Of a stretch of 64,000 bases of DNA, positions 51,256-60,238 are shown piece by piece (the first letter of the stretch is position 1; each line of letters starts with the position of its first letter). The stretch lies in assembly GCF_001307105.1 (NCBI RefSeq), contig NZ_LGYN01000001.1, forward strand, positions 62,001 through 126,000, read 5' to 3'. The position numbers were made by a program, and so were the translations under genes. The stretch is from Bacillus australimaris. GTDB taxonomy: Bacteria > Bacillota > Bacilli > Bacillales > Bacillaceae. Under the pieces are notes generated by a model that saw only the letters and a program-made list of their open reading frames with translations, had not been told where the DNA came from and made no database searches.

Positions 51256-51879
51256 CTACTCATCTGTAAGGCCGCATTCTTCTTTCCACGTTTTGATAAA
51301 TAAACTCATCAATGCATGCCGCTCATTAGCAAGCTGCTTTCCTGCATGAGTGTTCATCAAGTCTTTTAATTTGAGTAATTTTTCTTCCATATGCTTTAGT
51401 ACGGAGCCCTGCTTCGTGTCCTTTGTAAAATGGGGCTCACCTTTTACACCCGCATACGTAAACACCCTTGCGATGCCGCTTGCTCCTATCGCATCCAGCC
51501 TATCCGCATCTTGAACAATGGCCCCTTCTAATGTCATTGGTCTAAACTGCTTATGCCGATGACGAAAAGACATTGTTGTAATGATGTCCATGATATAGCG
51601 GATATCCCGCGTGTTCATTTCCCATAAAAGGAGCTGGTGCTCAAGCTGCTCCTCGGTGACCTTCCATTCACTTGACAGCTTTTCATCAATTAAATCATGA
51701 ACAATCGCTGCCATTTCGATAATAAAAAGAGAGCCGCCTTCCTGATTGGCAATATGGACGGCAAGCTGGCGTACACGAGCAATATGAGCCGCATCGTGCC
51801 CAGTCGGTTCATTCTTAAGCCTATCTGAAACAAAGGAGGCAGCTGCCTCCAATTGCTTTCTCTGCATGATCGTCAGCAT
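51256..51879 (-). CDS. ypgQ: HD-domain phosphohydrolase YpgQ
   Basis: A 207-aa HD-superfamily metal phosphohydrolase with H...HD...D ligands in GHDAAHIARV (His/Asp), AAIVHDLIDE and IVQDADRLDAIGA. YpgQ of B. subtilis was characterised as a nucleotide pyrophosphohydrolase with manganese preference, as I recall. It lies 1 nt after bsaA; no good Shine-Dalgarno is visible, so it probably depends on coupling to bsaA translation. Confidence 0.88.
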   Translation of the reverse strand: MLTIMQRKQLEAAASFVSDRLKNEPTGHDAAHIARVRQLAVHIANQEGGSLFIIEMAAIVHDLIDEKLSSEWKVTEEQLEHQLLLWEMNTRDIRYIMDIITTMSFRHRHKQFRPMTLEGAIVQDADRLDAIGASGIARVFTYAGVKGEPHFTKDTKQGSVLKHMEEKLLKLKDLMNTHAGKQLANERHALMSLFIKTWKEECGLTDE

Positions 51880-51880
51880 C

Positions 51881-52363
51881 TTATTTGTCCAAAAGAGCGA
51901 TGATTGAGCTTTCTAATTCTTTTGGTGGTGTTTTCGGTGAGAATCGTTCAGTGACTTCTCCGTTTTGGTCCACGATAAATTTTGTGAAATTCCATTTCAC
52001 TGTTTTCGTCCCAAGCACACCTTTCGCATGACTTGTTAAATGTTTGAACAGCGGGTGTGCCTCTTCGCCATTGACATCTACTTTCGCAAACATAGGGAAG
52101 GTCACTCCATAATTCAAAGAACAGAATTCTTGAATGGCTTCTTCTCCTTCAGGCTCTTGATTCATAAATTGATTGCACGGAAATCCTAAAATTTCAAGGC
52201 CCTTTTCATGATATTGATCATATAGCTCTTGTAATTGTTTAAATTGAGGAGTCAGTCCGCATTTGCTTGCTGTATTAACAATAACAAGCACTTTTCCTTT
52301 GTAGTCTGCCATCGATTTTTCCTGACCGTTAATGGTCTTGACCTGAATATCATAAATTGACAT
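51881..52363 (-). CDS. bsaA: glutathione-peroxidase-like thiol peroxidase BsaA
   Basis: 160 aa. Peroxidatic Cys35 in NTASKCGLTPQF (the Sec position of animal GPx), FPCNQFMNQEPEG, and WNFTKFIVD with the conserved Trp and Asn. A thioredoxin-linked peroxide scavenger. ATG 52363 follows AGGAGG at 8 nt. bsaA-ypgQ-ypgR run in the same direction as in B. subtilis; fhs is inserted on the metA side. Confidence 0.93.
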   Translation of the reverse strand: MSIYDIQVKTINGQEKSMADYKGKVLVIVNTASKCGLTPQFKQLQELYDQYHEKGLEILGFPCNQFMNQEPEGEEAIQEFCSLNYGVTFPMFAKVDVNGEEAHPLFKHLTSHAKGVLGTKTVKWNFTKFIVDQNGEVTERFSPKTPPKELESSIIALLDK

Positions 52364-52436
52364 CTCATAGCCTCCTGGATTCACTTTTTCCTATCGTAAC
52401 ATGCTTTTTTTAGAAAATCGCTTTTTATGCTTCCGG

Positions 52437-54119
52437 TTAAAAGAGTCCTGTCACACTGCCGTCTTCTAATAAATCCATTTCGAGCGCCGCAGGCTTTTTA
52501 GGAAGTCCAGGCATTGTCAAAATGCTTCCGGTTAAGGCAACAATAAATCCTGCCCCTACAGACGGCTTCAACTCTCGAATCGTAATAGTAAAGCCTTTAG
52601 GTCTGCCGATTAAAGCTGGATCATCCGAAAGGGAATACTGTGTTTTTGCCATACAAACCGGAAAATGAGCCCAGCCGTTTTGCTCAATGGCCGCCAGCTG
52701 CTTTCTTGCTTTGGATGTGAGCGCGATCCCATCTGCCCCGTAAACCACTTGGGCAACCTTAGATAACTTTTCTTCAATGGAGTCATTCTCTTCATACAAA
52801 TAAGAAAAACTGTTCTTCTTCTTTTCAATGAGTTCCGCAAGCTCTTCGGCTAGTGCTGTCCCGCCTTCGCCTCCTTCTTCCCATACATTCACGGCTTTGA
52901 CTGGATGGCCATGATTGCCGCACCAATCTTCTATCGCTTGAATCTCTTCTTTTGTATCCGTTATAAATCGGTTCACTGCAACGATATATGGAAGACCGAA
53001 AGCCCGCACGGTTTCAATATGCTTTTCTAAATTATGTATACCTTCTAATACGGCATTTGCATTCTCTTCTTTGAGGTCTGTTTTCTTCATTCCGCCATGC
53101 ATTTTCAATGCTCTGACTGTCGCCACAATGACAACTGCACCAGGTTTGAAATCACCTGCTCTTGTTTTAATGTGCAGAAACTTTTCTGCACCAAGATCCG
53201 CTCCAAATCCAGCTTCAGTTACGACATAATCGGCTAGCTTTGCAGCCATTTTGGTTGCAATTAAACTATTGCAGCCATGTGCAATATTAGCAAAAGGACC
53301 GCCATGTACAAGGGCAGGGGTTCCTTCAATCGTTTGAACAAGATTCGGTTTGAGCGCGTCTTTTAAAAGTAACGTCAGAACACCCTCATATCCAAGCGCT
53401 CCAACTGTGACTGGCTCGCCTTCTTGATTATAGGCAACAACAATAGAAGAAAGACGTTTTTTTAAGTCTTTTAAGTCTTCTGCTAAACAGAGGATCGCCA
53501 TCATTTCGGAAGCAACCGTAATGTCAAACCCATCTTCTCTAGGATACCCATTTAACTGACCGCCAAGTCCAACCACGACCTGTCTTAATGCACGATCGTT
53601 TAAATCAAGCACCCGCTTCCACACAATGCGGCGCGTGTCGATACCGAGTTCATTTCCGTGATGGATATGGTTGTCAATAAAGGCAGATAAGGCGTTATGT
53701 GCTGATGTGATGGCATGAAAATCTCCTGTGAAATGAAGATTGATTTCTTCCATTGGAAGCACCTGTGAATAACCTCCACCCGCTGCGCCGCCTTTTATGC
53801 CCATTGTTGGACCTAATGAAGGCTCACGCATCGCAATGATCGCTTTTTTGCCAATTTTTTCGAAGGCTTGACCAAGGCCGACTGTTACGGTGGATTTCCC
53901 CTCACCTGCTGGAGTAGGATTGATTGAAGTCACAAGAATCACGTGTCCTTCTTTTTGTTCTTTTAGACGGTCAAAAATAGTCAAAGATATTTTCGCTTTT
54001 GTGAAACCATAGCATTCTAATTCTTCGTCTTGTATTTGCAGCTTTGCTGCGATGTCTTGAATTGGTCTTAGCTGAGCCTTTTGGGCAATGTCAATATCTG
54101 ATAAATGCTTTGTGATCAT
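52437..54119 (-). CDS. fhs: formate-tetrahydrofolate ligase
   Basis: A 560-aa ligase joining formate to tetrahydrofolate with ATP to give 10-formyl-THF for purine and one-carbon metabolism. The P-loop is [14 protein letters not shown], and the substrate motifs [20 protein letters not shown] and [13 protein letters not shown]-type [12 protein letters not shown] are present. ATG 54119 has GGAGG 10 nt upstream; longer in-frame starts run into the divergent metA promoter. B. subtilis 168 lacks fhs at this place, so this is a lineage-specific difference. Confidence 0.96.
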   Translation of the reverse strand: MITKHLSDIDIAQKAQLRPIQDIAAKLQIQDEELECYGFTKAKISLTIFDRLKEQKEGHVILVTSINPTPAGEGKSTVTVGLGQAFEKIGKKAIIAMREPSLGPTMGIKGGAAGGGYSQVLPMEEINLHFTGDFHAITSAHNALSAFIDNHIHHGNELGIDTRRIVWKRVLDLNDRALRQVVVGLGGQLNGYPREDGFDITVASEMMAILCLAEDLKDLKKRLSSIVVAYNQEGEPVTVGALGYEGVLTLLLKDALKPNLVQTIEGTPALVHGGPFANIAHGCNSLIATKMAAKLADYVVTEAGFGADLGAEKFLHIKTRAGDFKPGAVVIVATVRALKMHGGMKKTDLKEENANAVLEGIHNLEKHIETVRAFGLPYIVAVNRFITDTKEEIQAIEDWCGNHGHPVKAVNVWEEGGEGGTALAEELAELIEKKKNSFSYLYEENDSIEEKLSKVAQVVYGADGIALTSKARKQLAAIEQNGWAHFPVCMAKTQYSLSDDPALIGRPKGFTITIRELKPSVGAGFIVALTGSILTMPGLPKKPAALEMDLLEDGSVTGLF

Positions 54120-54194
54120 AACGAAAGGGCCTCCTTTTTTTACAGAAACAGCATTCTTTTTTGCTCTATTTTTCATTGTAACATAATTGAAACA

Positions 54195-54223
54195 TTGAAA
54201 TATCGCCAGAAAGTTCCTATAAT
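54195..54223 (+). promoter_or_regulatory. SigA promoter of metA
   Basis: TTGAAA (54195-54200), 17 nt, TATAAT (54218-54223), 36 nt before the TTG start. No S-box fits in the short leader. Confidence 0.85.
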
Positions 54224-54258
54224 GAAGTGAAATTAGCTTTGATTCAGGGGGTGGCGAG

Positions 54259-55167
54259 TTGCCTATTAACATACCAGTTCATCTGCCGGCAAAACAAATA
54301 CTAGAGAGTGAAAATATTTTCGTCATGGATGAGACAAGGGCATTCAAGCAAGATATCCGTCCTTTGAATATCGTGATCTTAAATTTAATGCCAAAAAAAA
54401 TACAAACTGAAACGCAGCTGCTGAGAATGCTCGGTAATTCTCCTTTGCAAGTGTACTTTACGTTTTTGATTCCAAGTACACATACACCGAAGAATACATC
54501 GAGAGAGCATCTAGATGAATTTTATACGACCTTTGAATCGATTCGCCATAAAAAATTTGATGGAATGATCATCACTGGCGCGCCAATTGAACATTTACCT
54601 TTTGAAGAAGTGTCCTATTGGAAAGAGCTGCAGGATATTTTGGACTGGAGTAAAACCAATGTGACGTCTACCCTTCATATTTGCTGGGGTGCACAGGCAG
54701 GCTTATATCACCATTACGGTATTGAAAAAACCAAGCTTCCTGAGAAAAAATTTGGCGTATTTGAGCATCTTGTGAAAGAGAAAAAAGAAAGATTAGTCAG
54801 AGGTTTCGATGAAGTATACTATGTCCCACATTCTAGGCATACAGATATTAATACAGAACAATTAAAAAACACTCCGAATTTGAAAGTATTAAGTATGTCT
54901 GAAGAAGCGGGTGTTTGTTTGATTGTTTCAGATGATGATAAACAAGTATTTTTAACTGGACATCCTGAATATGATACAGACACATTGATGCAGGAATATG
55001 AAAGAGATTTGTTGAAACATGATACAGTCCAAAAACCTGTCCACTATTTTATAGAAGATGGTGACACATTAGTCCCTGTGAATCGCTGGAAAGCCCATGC
55101 AACCTTACTGTTTATGAATTGGCTTAACTATTATGTTTATCAAGAAACACCATACGTTTGGGAATAA
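54259..55167 (+). CDS. metA: homoserine O-acetyltransferase (MetA type)
   Basis: A 302-aa MetA-family acyltransferase in methionine synthesis. The nucleophile Cys142 is in [10 protein letters not shown], and the catalytic Glu/His region is FLTGHPEYD. Residue 111 is Glu (GAPIEHL); this residue marks acetyl-CoA- rather than succinyl-CoA-using Bacillus MetA. TTG start at 54259 with GGGGGTGG upstream. Its promoter lies in the short gap to the divergent fhs; both genes serve one-carbon/methionine metabolism. Confidence 0.95.
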   Translation: MPINIPVHLPAKQILESENIFVMDETRAFKQDIRPLNIVILNLMPKKIQTETQLLRMLGNSPLQVYFTFLIPSTHTPKNTSREHLDEFYTTFESIRHKKFDGMIITGAPIEHLPFEEVSYWKELQDILDWSKTNVTSTLHICWGAQAGLYHHYGIEKTKLPEKKFGVFEHLVKEKKERLVRGFDEVYYVPHSRHTDINTEQLKNTPNLKVLSMSEEAGVCLIVSDDDKQVFLTGHPEYDTDTLMQEYERDLLKHDTVQKPVHYFIEDGDTLVPVNRWKAHATLLFMNWLNYYVYQETPYVWE

Positions 55168-55275
55168 AAATAGACTGTGGCCCGATGATAAATCGTCAAA
55201 ATGTGTTAAAATACAAATGGCTCTGTCTTCCATTATCAATTTTGTCTGTTTGTTTTTTAAATTTAGTTTAATTCT

Positions 55276-55359
55276 TTCGTAACGAATGATATGCTCTGAC
55301 TGTTTATATGTTATCTTTATGTATATGTAGACCTATGAGATTAATAGTTTTCGTACGAA
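55276..55359. promoter_or_regulatory. paired TTCGT(A)ACGAA palindromes upstream of ugtP
   Basis: TTCGTAACGAA (55276-55286) and TTCGTACGAA (55350-55359) are two near-identical dyads 74 nt apart in the 229-nt gap before ugtP. The regulator is not recognised. Confidence 0.4.
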
Positions 55360-55396
55360 GTTTTGTTGTTGTTGATTACATTTGAGGTGAATATTC

Positions 55397-56548
55397 TTGA
55401 ATACCAATAAAAAAATATTAATCTTGACCGCAAATTATGGAAATGGACATATGCAGGTGGCAAAAACACTGTATGATGAATGCAAATCCCAAGGGTTTGA
55501 ACATGTTGTAGTTTCTAATTTGTATCAAGAATCGAATCCCATTGTGTCAGAAGTGACTCAATATTTATACTTGAAGAGCTTTTCCATTGGGAAACAATTT
55601 TATCGCTTGTTTTATTACGGTGTAGATAAAATTTACAATAAACGCAAATTTAACATTTATTTAAAGATGGGAAATAAGCGTCTTGATGAATTAATTCAAT
55701 TACACAATCCGGATATCATTATTATTACATTCCCGATGATTGTTGTGCCAGAATACCGAAACAAAACAGGGAAAGTAATCCCGACTTTTAATGTCATGAC
55801 AGATTTTTGTCTTCATAAAATTTGGGTACATGAAAACATCGACCGATACTATGTTGCAACCGATTATGTGAAACAAAAATTAGTAGAAATCGGCACACAT
55901 CCAAGCGATGTCAAGGTGACAGGCATTCCTATCCGACCACAGTTTGAAGCAGACGTGCCAAAATCGATGATCTATAAAAAATATGGATTATCATCAGACA
56001 AAAAAGTTCTTCTCATCATGGCCGGTGCTCACGGTGTACTAAAAAATGTGAAGGAATTATGTGAAGCGTTACTTCTCGACAGTGAAGTACAAATTGTTGT
56101 TGTATGCGGAAAGAATGCAGCGCTGAAACAATCGCTTAGCGATCTTGAGCAAGCACACCCAGATCAATTGAAGGCGCTTGGATATGTGGAACAAATTGAT
56201 GAATTGTTCAGAGTAACAGATTGTATGATTACAAAACCAGGCGGCATTACGTTAACAGAAGCAACAGCAATCGGTGTCCCGGTCATTCTTTACAAGCCTG
56301 TCCCTGGACAAGAAAAGGAAAATGCTCTTTTCTTTGAGGATTATGGTGCGGCCATTGTCATTAACAGACATGAAGACATTTTAGAATCTGTGACCAACTT
56401 GCTGCAAGATGAAGAAAAACTTGAAGCAATGAAACAAAATATAAAAAAACTGCATCTAAAACAATCTTCTCAAACCATTTTAGAAGATATCGTTGAGCAG
56501 TCAGATCTCATCATGAATAATAAAACATATGCTCGTGCATTATCATAA
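55397..56548 (+). CDS. ugtP: processive diacylglycerol beta-glucosyltransferase
   Basis: A 383-aa GT28-type enzyme that makes mono-, di- and triglucosyldiacylglycerol, the anchor lipid of lipoteichoic acid and a metabolic size regulator through FtsZ in B. subtilis. TANYGNGHMQVA at the N terminus binds the lipid acceptor; FNVMTDFCLHKIWVHENID and TKPGGITLTEATAIGVP are the donor and acceptor signatures. TTG start at 55397 with GAGGTGA seven bases upstream. Monocistronic; long upstream region with paired palindromes. Confidence 0.96.
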   Translation: MNTNKKILILTANYGNGHMQVAKTLYDECKSQGFEHVVVSNLYQESNPIVSEVTQYLYLKSFSIGKQFYRLFYYGVDKIYNKRKFNIYLKMGNKRLDELIQLHNPDIIIITFPMIVVPEYRNKTGKVIPTFNVMTDFCLHKIWVHENIDRYYVATDYVKQKLVEIGTHPSDVKVTGIPIRPQFEADVPKSMIYKKYGLSSDKKVLLIMAGAHGVLKNVKELCEALLLDSEVQIVVVCGKNAALKQSLSDLEQAHPDQLKALGYVEQIDELFRVTDCMITKPGGITLTEATAIGVPVILYKPVPGQEKENALFFEDYGAAIVINRHEDILESVTNLLQDEEKLEAMKQNIKKLHLKQSSQTILEDIVEQSDLIMNNKTYARALS

Positions 56549-56580
56549 AAAGGTGTCCGTCATTGACGGACACCTTTTCT
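56547..56580. terminator. bidirectional terminator between ugtP and the AIM24 gene
   Basis: AAAAGGTGTCCGTC and GACGGACACCTTTT (56548-56561 and 56565-56578): a 14-bp perfect stem with a 3-nt loop. Confidence 0.93.
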
Positions 56581-57282
56581 TTATCCTTGATTTCCATTGG
56601 TTGTGTATACTTCTTCAAACGGCTGAACGACAACAAAGCCGCTTCCGCTAAACTTCATTTGAATAGACTCCCCGCTTCCCCTGCCAATAAAGGTTTTAAA
56701 TGAAACATCTGTCACAAATTCAGTTTGTAAGTCCCCTGACCATGCAACTGTCGCGTTCGGATCTGTATAAACAGAGTCACCTGGCTGAACAATGAGCGTA
56801 AGCGGCTCATAATGACTCGTAATTGCAACTAAACCCGGTCCTTCTAATTTGACATTAAATAATCCGCCTGCAAGCATGCCAGACACTTTTTTCATCAATT
56901 TGATATCCCATCGGACAGACGGTTCAAATGCAAGAAGATCGTTTCCATTAACAAAAATGGATTCTCCTTGAGCCAAACGAAGAATCGAGATTTTTTTGCC
57001 TTGATCAGCCACATATAATTTCCCATGACCTGTTGCCTTCATCAGTGAGGTGCCTTCTCCTGACAGCATTTTTTTGAACATTTTAGAGACGCCATGTTCA
57101 AAAACACCCTCACGCTCAAACTTGATTTTCCCTCGATAAGAAACCATGGAACCGGTTTTTGCCCAAATGGTGTCAGTCAAATTAATTTCTAGAAGCCTTG
57201 ATGTTTCAAGTTCAAAGACCCCTTCTCCCTTATCTTCTTGCTGCGTATTCTGAACAAATTCTTCAAGTGTATAACGATTCAT
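56581..57282 (-). CDS. AIM24-family protein
   Basis: A 233-aa AIM24/DUF124 protein. Beta-rich repeats, with typical stretches KTGSMVSYRGKIKFE, GSFEHGVSKMFKKML-type EHGVSKMFKKMLSGEG, and a repeated GPGLVAIT and GSGFVVVQPFEE. The fold is a TRAP-like double beta barrel. Its function is not established; tellurium- or envelope-stress links have been suggested for related families. GAGGTG precedes the ATG. I do not recall a gene at this spot in B. subtilis 168; it is flanked by ugtP and cspD. Confidence 0.85.
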   Translation of the reverse strand: MNRYTLEEFVQNTQQEDKGEGVFELETSRLLEINLTDTIWAKTGSMVSYRGKIKFEREGVFEHGVSKMFKKMLSGEGTSLMKATGHGKLYVADQGKKISILRLAQGESIFVNGNDLLAFEPSVRWDIKLMKKVSGMLAGGLFNVKLEGPGLVAITSHYEPLTLIVQPGDSVYTDPNATVAWSGDLQTEFVTDVSFKTFIGRGSGESIQMKFSGSGFVVVQPFEEVYTTNGNQG

Positions 57283-57430
57283 GATTGCACCTCTTTCTGT
57301 ATTATTTTTTATATACGGACAAGCTGCACGTTAGGTTTCGAAAAATGAGAACGTTTTATATTTCATTGCTTTGTCATTCACCAAAAAAACAAAAAAATCA
57401 AACATTCTGCTCAAAATTTGGCTCGCCTGC

Positions 57431-57459
57431 TTGACGCGTTACTTTTGATGGTGTATAGT
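57431..57459 (+). promoter_or_regulatory. SigA promoter of cspD
   Basis: TTGACG (57431-57436), 17 nt, TATAGT (57454-57459). It leaves a 5' UTR of roughly 90 nt before the ATG, a length typical of cold-shock mRNA leaders. Confidence 0.8.
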
Positions 57460-57555
57460 GGAACCATCATTTAACAACTGCAAAGTCGTTAGGTGATGAA
57501 AATTTTTTTTAGTATGCCCAAAAGGTGTGCTACAGTACTAGGAGGAAAAAGCAAT

Positions 57556-57756
57556 ATGCAAAACGGTAAAGTAAAATGGTTCAATAATGAAAAAGGTTTC
57601 GGCTTCATTGAAGTTGAAGGCGGAGACGATGTATTCGTTCACTTCACAGCTATCGAAGGTGACGGCTACAAGTCTTTAGAAGAAGGACAAGAAGTTTCTT
57701 TTGAAATCGTTGAAGGTAATCGTGGACCTCAAGCAGCAAACGTAACAAAACTTTAA
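57556..57756 (+). CDS. cspD: cold-shock protein CspD
   Basis: A 66-aa cold-shock domain protein, an RNA chaperone. RNP1 is KGFGFIEV and RNP2 is DVFVHF; both are intact. ATG 57556 follows AGGAGG. The frame is open further upstream, but only this start gives the conserved [10 protein letters not shown]. The long leader may fold and regulate translation at low temperature. Synteny (next to degR) identifies CspD. Confidence 0.96.
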   Translation: MQNGKVKWFNNEKGFGFIEVEGGDDVFVHFTAIEGDGYKSLEEGQEVSFEIVEGNRGPQAANVTKL

Positions 57757-57785
57757 TCAACTAAATCAATGATGAAACGACAAAA

Positions 57786-57812
57786 TAAAGAGAGGCATAT
57801 GCCTCTCTTATT
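57786..57812. terminator. bidirectional terminator between cspD and degR
   Basis: AGAGAGGCATATGCCTCTCT (57789-57808) is a perfect palindrome flanked by A-runs and T-runs. The degR stop (57808-57810) touches the stem. Confidence 0.85.
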
Positions 57813-57990
57813 TGATTTTAAGCTGTATTTCAATTGCTAAAATATTTTGCTTCAATCGCTGTTCAATTTCAGAAATATCTTTTTCGAGAAAAGGTCTTCC
57901 CTTCTTTGCTACATCTACTAACTGCTCTAGATCGCTGTACACCTCTTGAAATGTTCGATGTAATACCGTTTCGAAATCCTTGTTATCCAT
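57808..57990 (-). CDS. degR: DegR-like regulator of degradative enzymes
   Basis: A 60-aa helical charged protein (MDNKDFETVLHRTFQEVY start, LQKNILAIEIQLKIK-like end). Next to cspD, same length and strand as I recall for B. subtilis DegR, which stabilises phosphorylated DegU. A SigD-type -10 box lies upstream (58063-58070), and degR is SigD-dependent in B. subtilis, a good independent match. GGGGAAGG precedes the ATG. Confidence 0.78.
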   Translation of the reverse strand: MDNKDFETVLHRTFQEVYSDLEQLVDVAKKGRPFLEKDISEIEQRLKQNILAIEIQLKIK

Positions 57991-58062
57991 ACCGGCCTTC
58001 CCCTTTTCCTCTATTATCCGTCACTTAGTCAAAAAGTAACTCAACCAAAACTTTCTATAGTT

Positions 58063-58070
58063 ATATCGGC
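58063..58070 (-). promoter_or_regulatory. SigD -10 box of degR
   Basis: GCCGATAT on the minus strand is an exact sigma-D -10 consensus, about 73 nt upstream of the degR ATG. The -35 region is A-rich but has no clear TAAA at 15 nt. Confidence 0.6.
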
Positions 58071-58159
58071 TCATTTTTCAGAATATGTTCTTTTTTTACA
58101 CATTCTATCCGTTTTTTTTCATGATTGGATGTTTGCGTTAGGAAAACCGGGCCGCCTGT

Positions 58160-58342
58160 TTACTTTTTAAGCAGCGTTTGGCCGTATTCTTTTATTTTCT
58201 CTCCTACTGTGCATTGCTGGATACAAAAGGCATGCGCGTATTTTTTACCAAATTCTTTTCGAAAGTGCTTCTTAATTAAACAATCTGAACAATACGTGTC
58301 TTGAAGATCCGTCAATTCTTGTACTGCTGTTTTTTTATCCAC
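58160..58342 (-). CDS. ypeQ: YpeQ, small zinc-finger-like protein
   Basis: 60 aa with four cysteines arranged CSDC (18-21) and CIQQC (41-45) in a helical context (TYCSDCLIKKHFRKEFGKKYAHAFCIQQC in part), the zinc-finger YpeQ type. It begins one base after the ypeP stop and so belongs to the ypeP-ypeQ operon. Function unknown. Confidence 0.82.
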   Translation of the reverse strand: MDKKTAVQELTDLQDTYCSDCLIKKHFRKEFGKKYAHAFCIQQCTVGEKIKEYGQTLLKK

Positions 58343-58343
58343 A

Positions 58344-59015
58344 TTATTCAGCTCCGTCTGCTTCTAATTTCAATTTACTTTCGATTGGGACATCTGCAAG
58401 GATCTGTCTTGCAAGCTGGTCCGCTTCTGCATTTTGTTTACGATCAATGACTTCATAGGTTGGCGAGAGCTTCAGCTCCTTTAAAGCCGCTTCAATCCGG
58501 TCGAGCCATTTGTTATGAAGATCATCATAACAAGGCCATTCTCCTTTTAATTGATTCATGACAACAAGTGAATCGCCTCTAATCGTAACAGAATTTCTGC
58601 TTGCCCCAAGGTCTTTTAAAGCTTTTACTGCCTCATATAAAGCCGCATACTCTGCTTCATTATTGGTCGTTCCTTGGAATGGATGATTTTTTCTCAACCG
58701 ATAAGCATCTTTTCCGAGCCTATAGTAGACGACAATGCCAAGGCCAGAGTCCCCTGTTTCTTTACGAAAGCTTGCATCAAAATAGACCTGGAGCTGGTCA
58801 GGTTCAAGCTTTAGTTCTTCATTTAGCTTTTCAAGTTCTTTTATGGACCACATGGCCCCTTTTTCATCTTCAAATGATAGGAGTGACTGTGGTTCTTTTT
58901 TGTCGATATGTTTTGCTAAAATCAAGGCCTCTTTTAGCTCCATCCAATCTTCTTGGAAAAAAGCAATGGACCCAATCGATTTCACTTTCATTGTATAGTG
59001 CGCTCTTAATTTCAT
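58344..59015 (-). CDS. ypeP: RNase H-fold protein YpeP
   Basis: 223 aa. An N-terminal domain of about 70 residues is followed by an RNase HI-like domain with all four carboxylates in place: YFDASFRKE, NNEAEYAALYEA, RGDSLVVMNQLKG and NAEADQLARQ. It is thus potentially active. An ATG eight codons downstream (58991) also fits, since neither start has a clear Shine-Dalgarno. It forms an operon with ypeQ and is divergent from ypdP. A second RNase H-like gene, ypdQ, lies 0.8 kb away. Confidence 0.85.
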   Translation of the reverse strand: MKLRAHYTMKVKSIGSIAFFQEDWMELKEALILAKHIDKKEPQSLLSFEDEKGAMWSIKELEKLNEELKLEPDQLQVYFDASFRKETGDSGLGIVVYYRLGKDAYRLRKNHPFQGTTNNEAEYAALYEAVKALKDLGASRNSVTIRGDSLVVMNQLKGEWPCYDDLHNKWLDRIEAALKELKLSPTYEVIDRKQNAEADQLARQILADVPIESKLKLEADGAE

Positions 59016-59109
59016 TGATCACATCGCCTTCCCGTGCTTTTAAGGTAAACGTTCGTTATGCTATAATCAAAAAGTTACATTTTACAATGAGAAAGGAAGT
59101 TCATGTCAC

Positions 59110-59799
59110 TTGTTTAATGAAGGTATTTGGTTCTTATTTGCGATCATTAATTTTATCATTGTTCTTCTATTTTATAAAGGATTTGGCAAGATGGGGCTTT
59201 TCGTCTGGATTGGCTTTGCGACGGTAGCTGCAAATTTACAAGTGGTCAAAACCGTTGAATTATTTGGCTTAACGGCAACACTTGGAAATATTTTGTATGG
59301 CAGTGTGTTCTTCGCAACAGACGTTTTGAATGAAAAATATGGACAAAATGAAGCGAGAAAAGCTGTCTGGATTGGTTTTGCCACCCTTTTAACGCTGACA
59401 GTTGTCATGCAGGAGGCCTTGCTTTTCCACCCAGCTCCATCTGACATCTCACAAACATCGTTAGAAACGATATTTGGCTTTATGCCAAGGGTCGCACTTG
59501 GCAGTCTTGCTGCTTATATCATCAGTCAAATGTTAGATGTTTATGTATATTCGTTTATTCGCCGGATATTTCCTTCCGATGGTGCGCTCTGGGTGCGCAA
59601 CGCTGGAAGTACGATGATTAGCCAACTTATTGATACACTGATCTTCACAACCATAGCCTTTCTTGGTACCTATCCATTTCATGTATGGATTGAAATCTTT
59701 ATCACGACCTATGTGATTAAATTTATCGTCGCCGCGATTGGGACACCATACGCTTATGCAGCGAAAAAAATGGTTCCACTTGATGAAAGGGTGAAATAA
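59110..59799 (+). CDS. ypdP: VUT-family (YhhQ-like) queuosine-precursor transporter
   Basis: 229 aa with six predicted helices. Family signatures are [19 protein letters not shown] and [37 protein letters not shown] in part. YhhQ of E. coli imports preQ0/preQ1. TTG start at 59110 with AAAGGAAG about 10 nt upstream; no preQ1 riboswitch is seen in the 94-nt leader. A TATAAT at about 59083 is a possible -10. One base separates it from ypdQ. Confidence 0.86.
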   Translation: MFNEGIWFLFAIINFIIVLLFYKGFGKMGLFVWIGFATVAANLQVVKTVELFGLTATLGNILYGSVFFATDVLNEKYGQNEARKAVWIGFATLLTLTVVMQEALLFHPAPSDISQTSLETIFGFMPRVALGSLAAYIISQMLDVYVYSFIRRIFPSDGALWVRNAGSTMISQLIDTLIFTTIAFLGTYPFHVWIEIFITTYVIKFIVAAIGTPYAYAAKKMVPLDERVK

Positions 59800-59800
59800 A

Positions 59801-60196
59801 TTGCCAGCTGAAATATACATTGATGGTGCAAGTGCAGGTAATCCCGGTCCTTCTGGCATCGGCATTTTTATGAAGTATGACGGAAAGGCTGAATCTTTCT
59901 CGATTCCTCTTGGATTTATGAGCAATCACGAAGCAGAATTTTCTGCTCTTATCGAAGGGATGAAAATCTGTGTAGAAAAAGGACTGCGTTCCGTTTCGTT
60001 TCGAACAGATTCACAGATAGTCGACCGCGCGGCCAATGCAGGCTTTGCTAAAAATCCAGCCTTTCAGCATTTTATAAAGGAGATGATCGAGCTGCAAAAC
60101 CAGTTTGATTTATTTTTCATTAAGTGGATTCCAAGCAAGGAAAATCAAGTAGCTGACCAGCTCGCTAGAAAAGCGATTCACCTTTCTAAAGGATGA
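59801..60196 (+). CDS. ypdQ: RNase HI-family protein YpdQ
   Basis: 131 aa with an RNase HI fold: [40 protein letters not shown] and [11 protein letters not shown]. These contain the catalytic acidic residues, although the first block and the short length match B. subtilis YpdQ, reported to lack RNase H activity. TTG start overlapping the end of ypdP; co-transcribed. The terminator hairpin overlaps the last codons. Confidence 0.86.
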   Translation: MPAEIYIDGASAGNPGPSGIGIFMKYDGKAESFSIPLGFMSNHEAEFSALIEGMKICVEKGLRSVSFRTDSQIVDRAANAGFAKNPAFQHFIKEMIELQNQFDLFFIKWIPSKENQVADQLARKAIHLSKG

Positions 60197-60210
60197 ATCG
60201 CTTTTTTTCG
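60169..60210 (+). terminator. ypdQ terminator overlapping the coding end
   Basis: AAAAGCGATTCA (60169-60180) and TGAATCGCTTTT (60194-60205) plus an inner CCTTT/AAAGG form a long hairpin, followed by T residues. The ypdQ stop is within the right arm. Confidence 0.85.
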
Positions 60211-60219
60211 GTTATCCTA
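60191..60219 (+). promoter_or_regulatory. SigG/SigF-type promoter of sspL
   Basis: GGATG (60191-60195; consensus GnATR), 17 nt, TATCCTA (60213-60219; consensus CATnnTA). Its -35 lies inside the ypdQ terminator hairpin. Confidence 0.6.
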
Positions 60220-60238
60220 ATGTATGAGGTGATACTGA

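Noticed and set aside
54120-54258. SAM riboswitch (S-box) ahead of metA
   Set aside because: The gap is 139 bp and the SigA promoter leaves only about 30 nt of leader; no S-box core seen.
59016-59109. preQ1 riboswitch ahead of ypdP
   Set aside because: The short leader has no preQ1-I-type stem and pseudoknot sequence.
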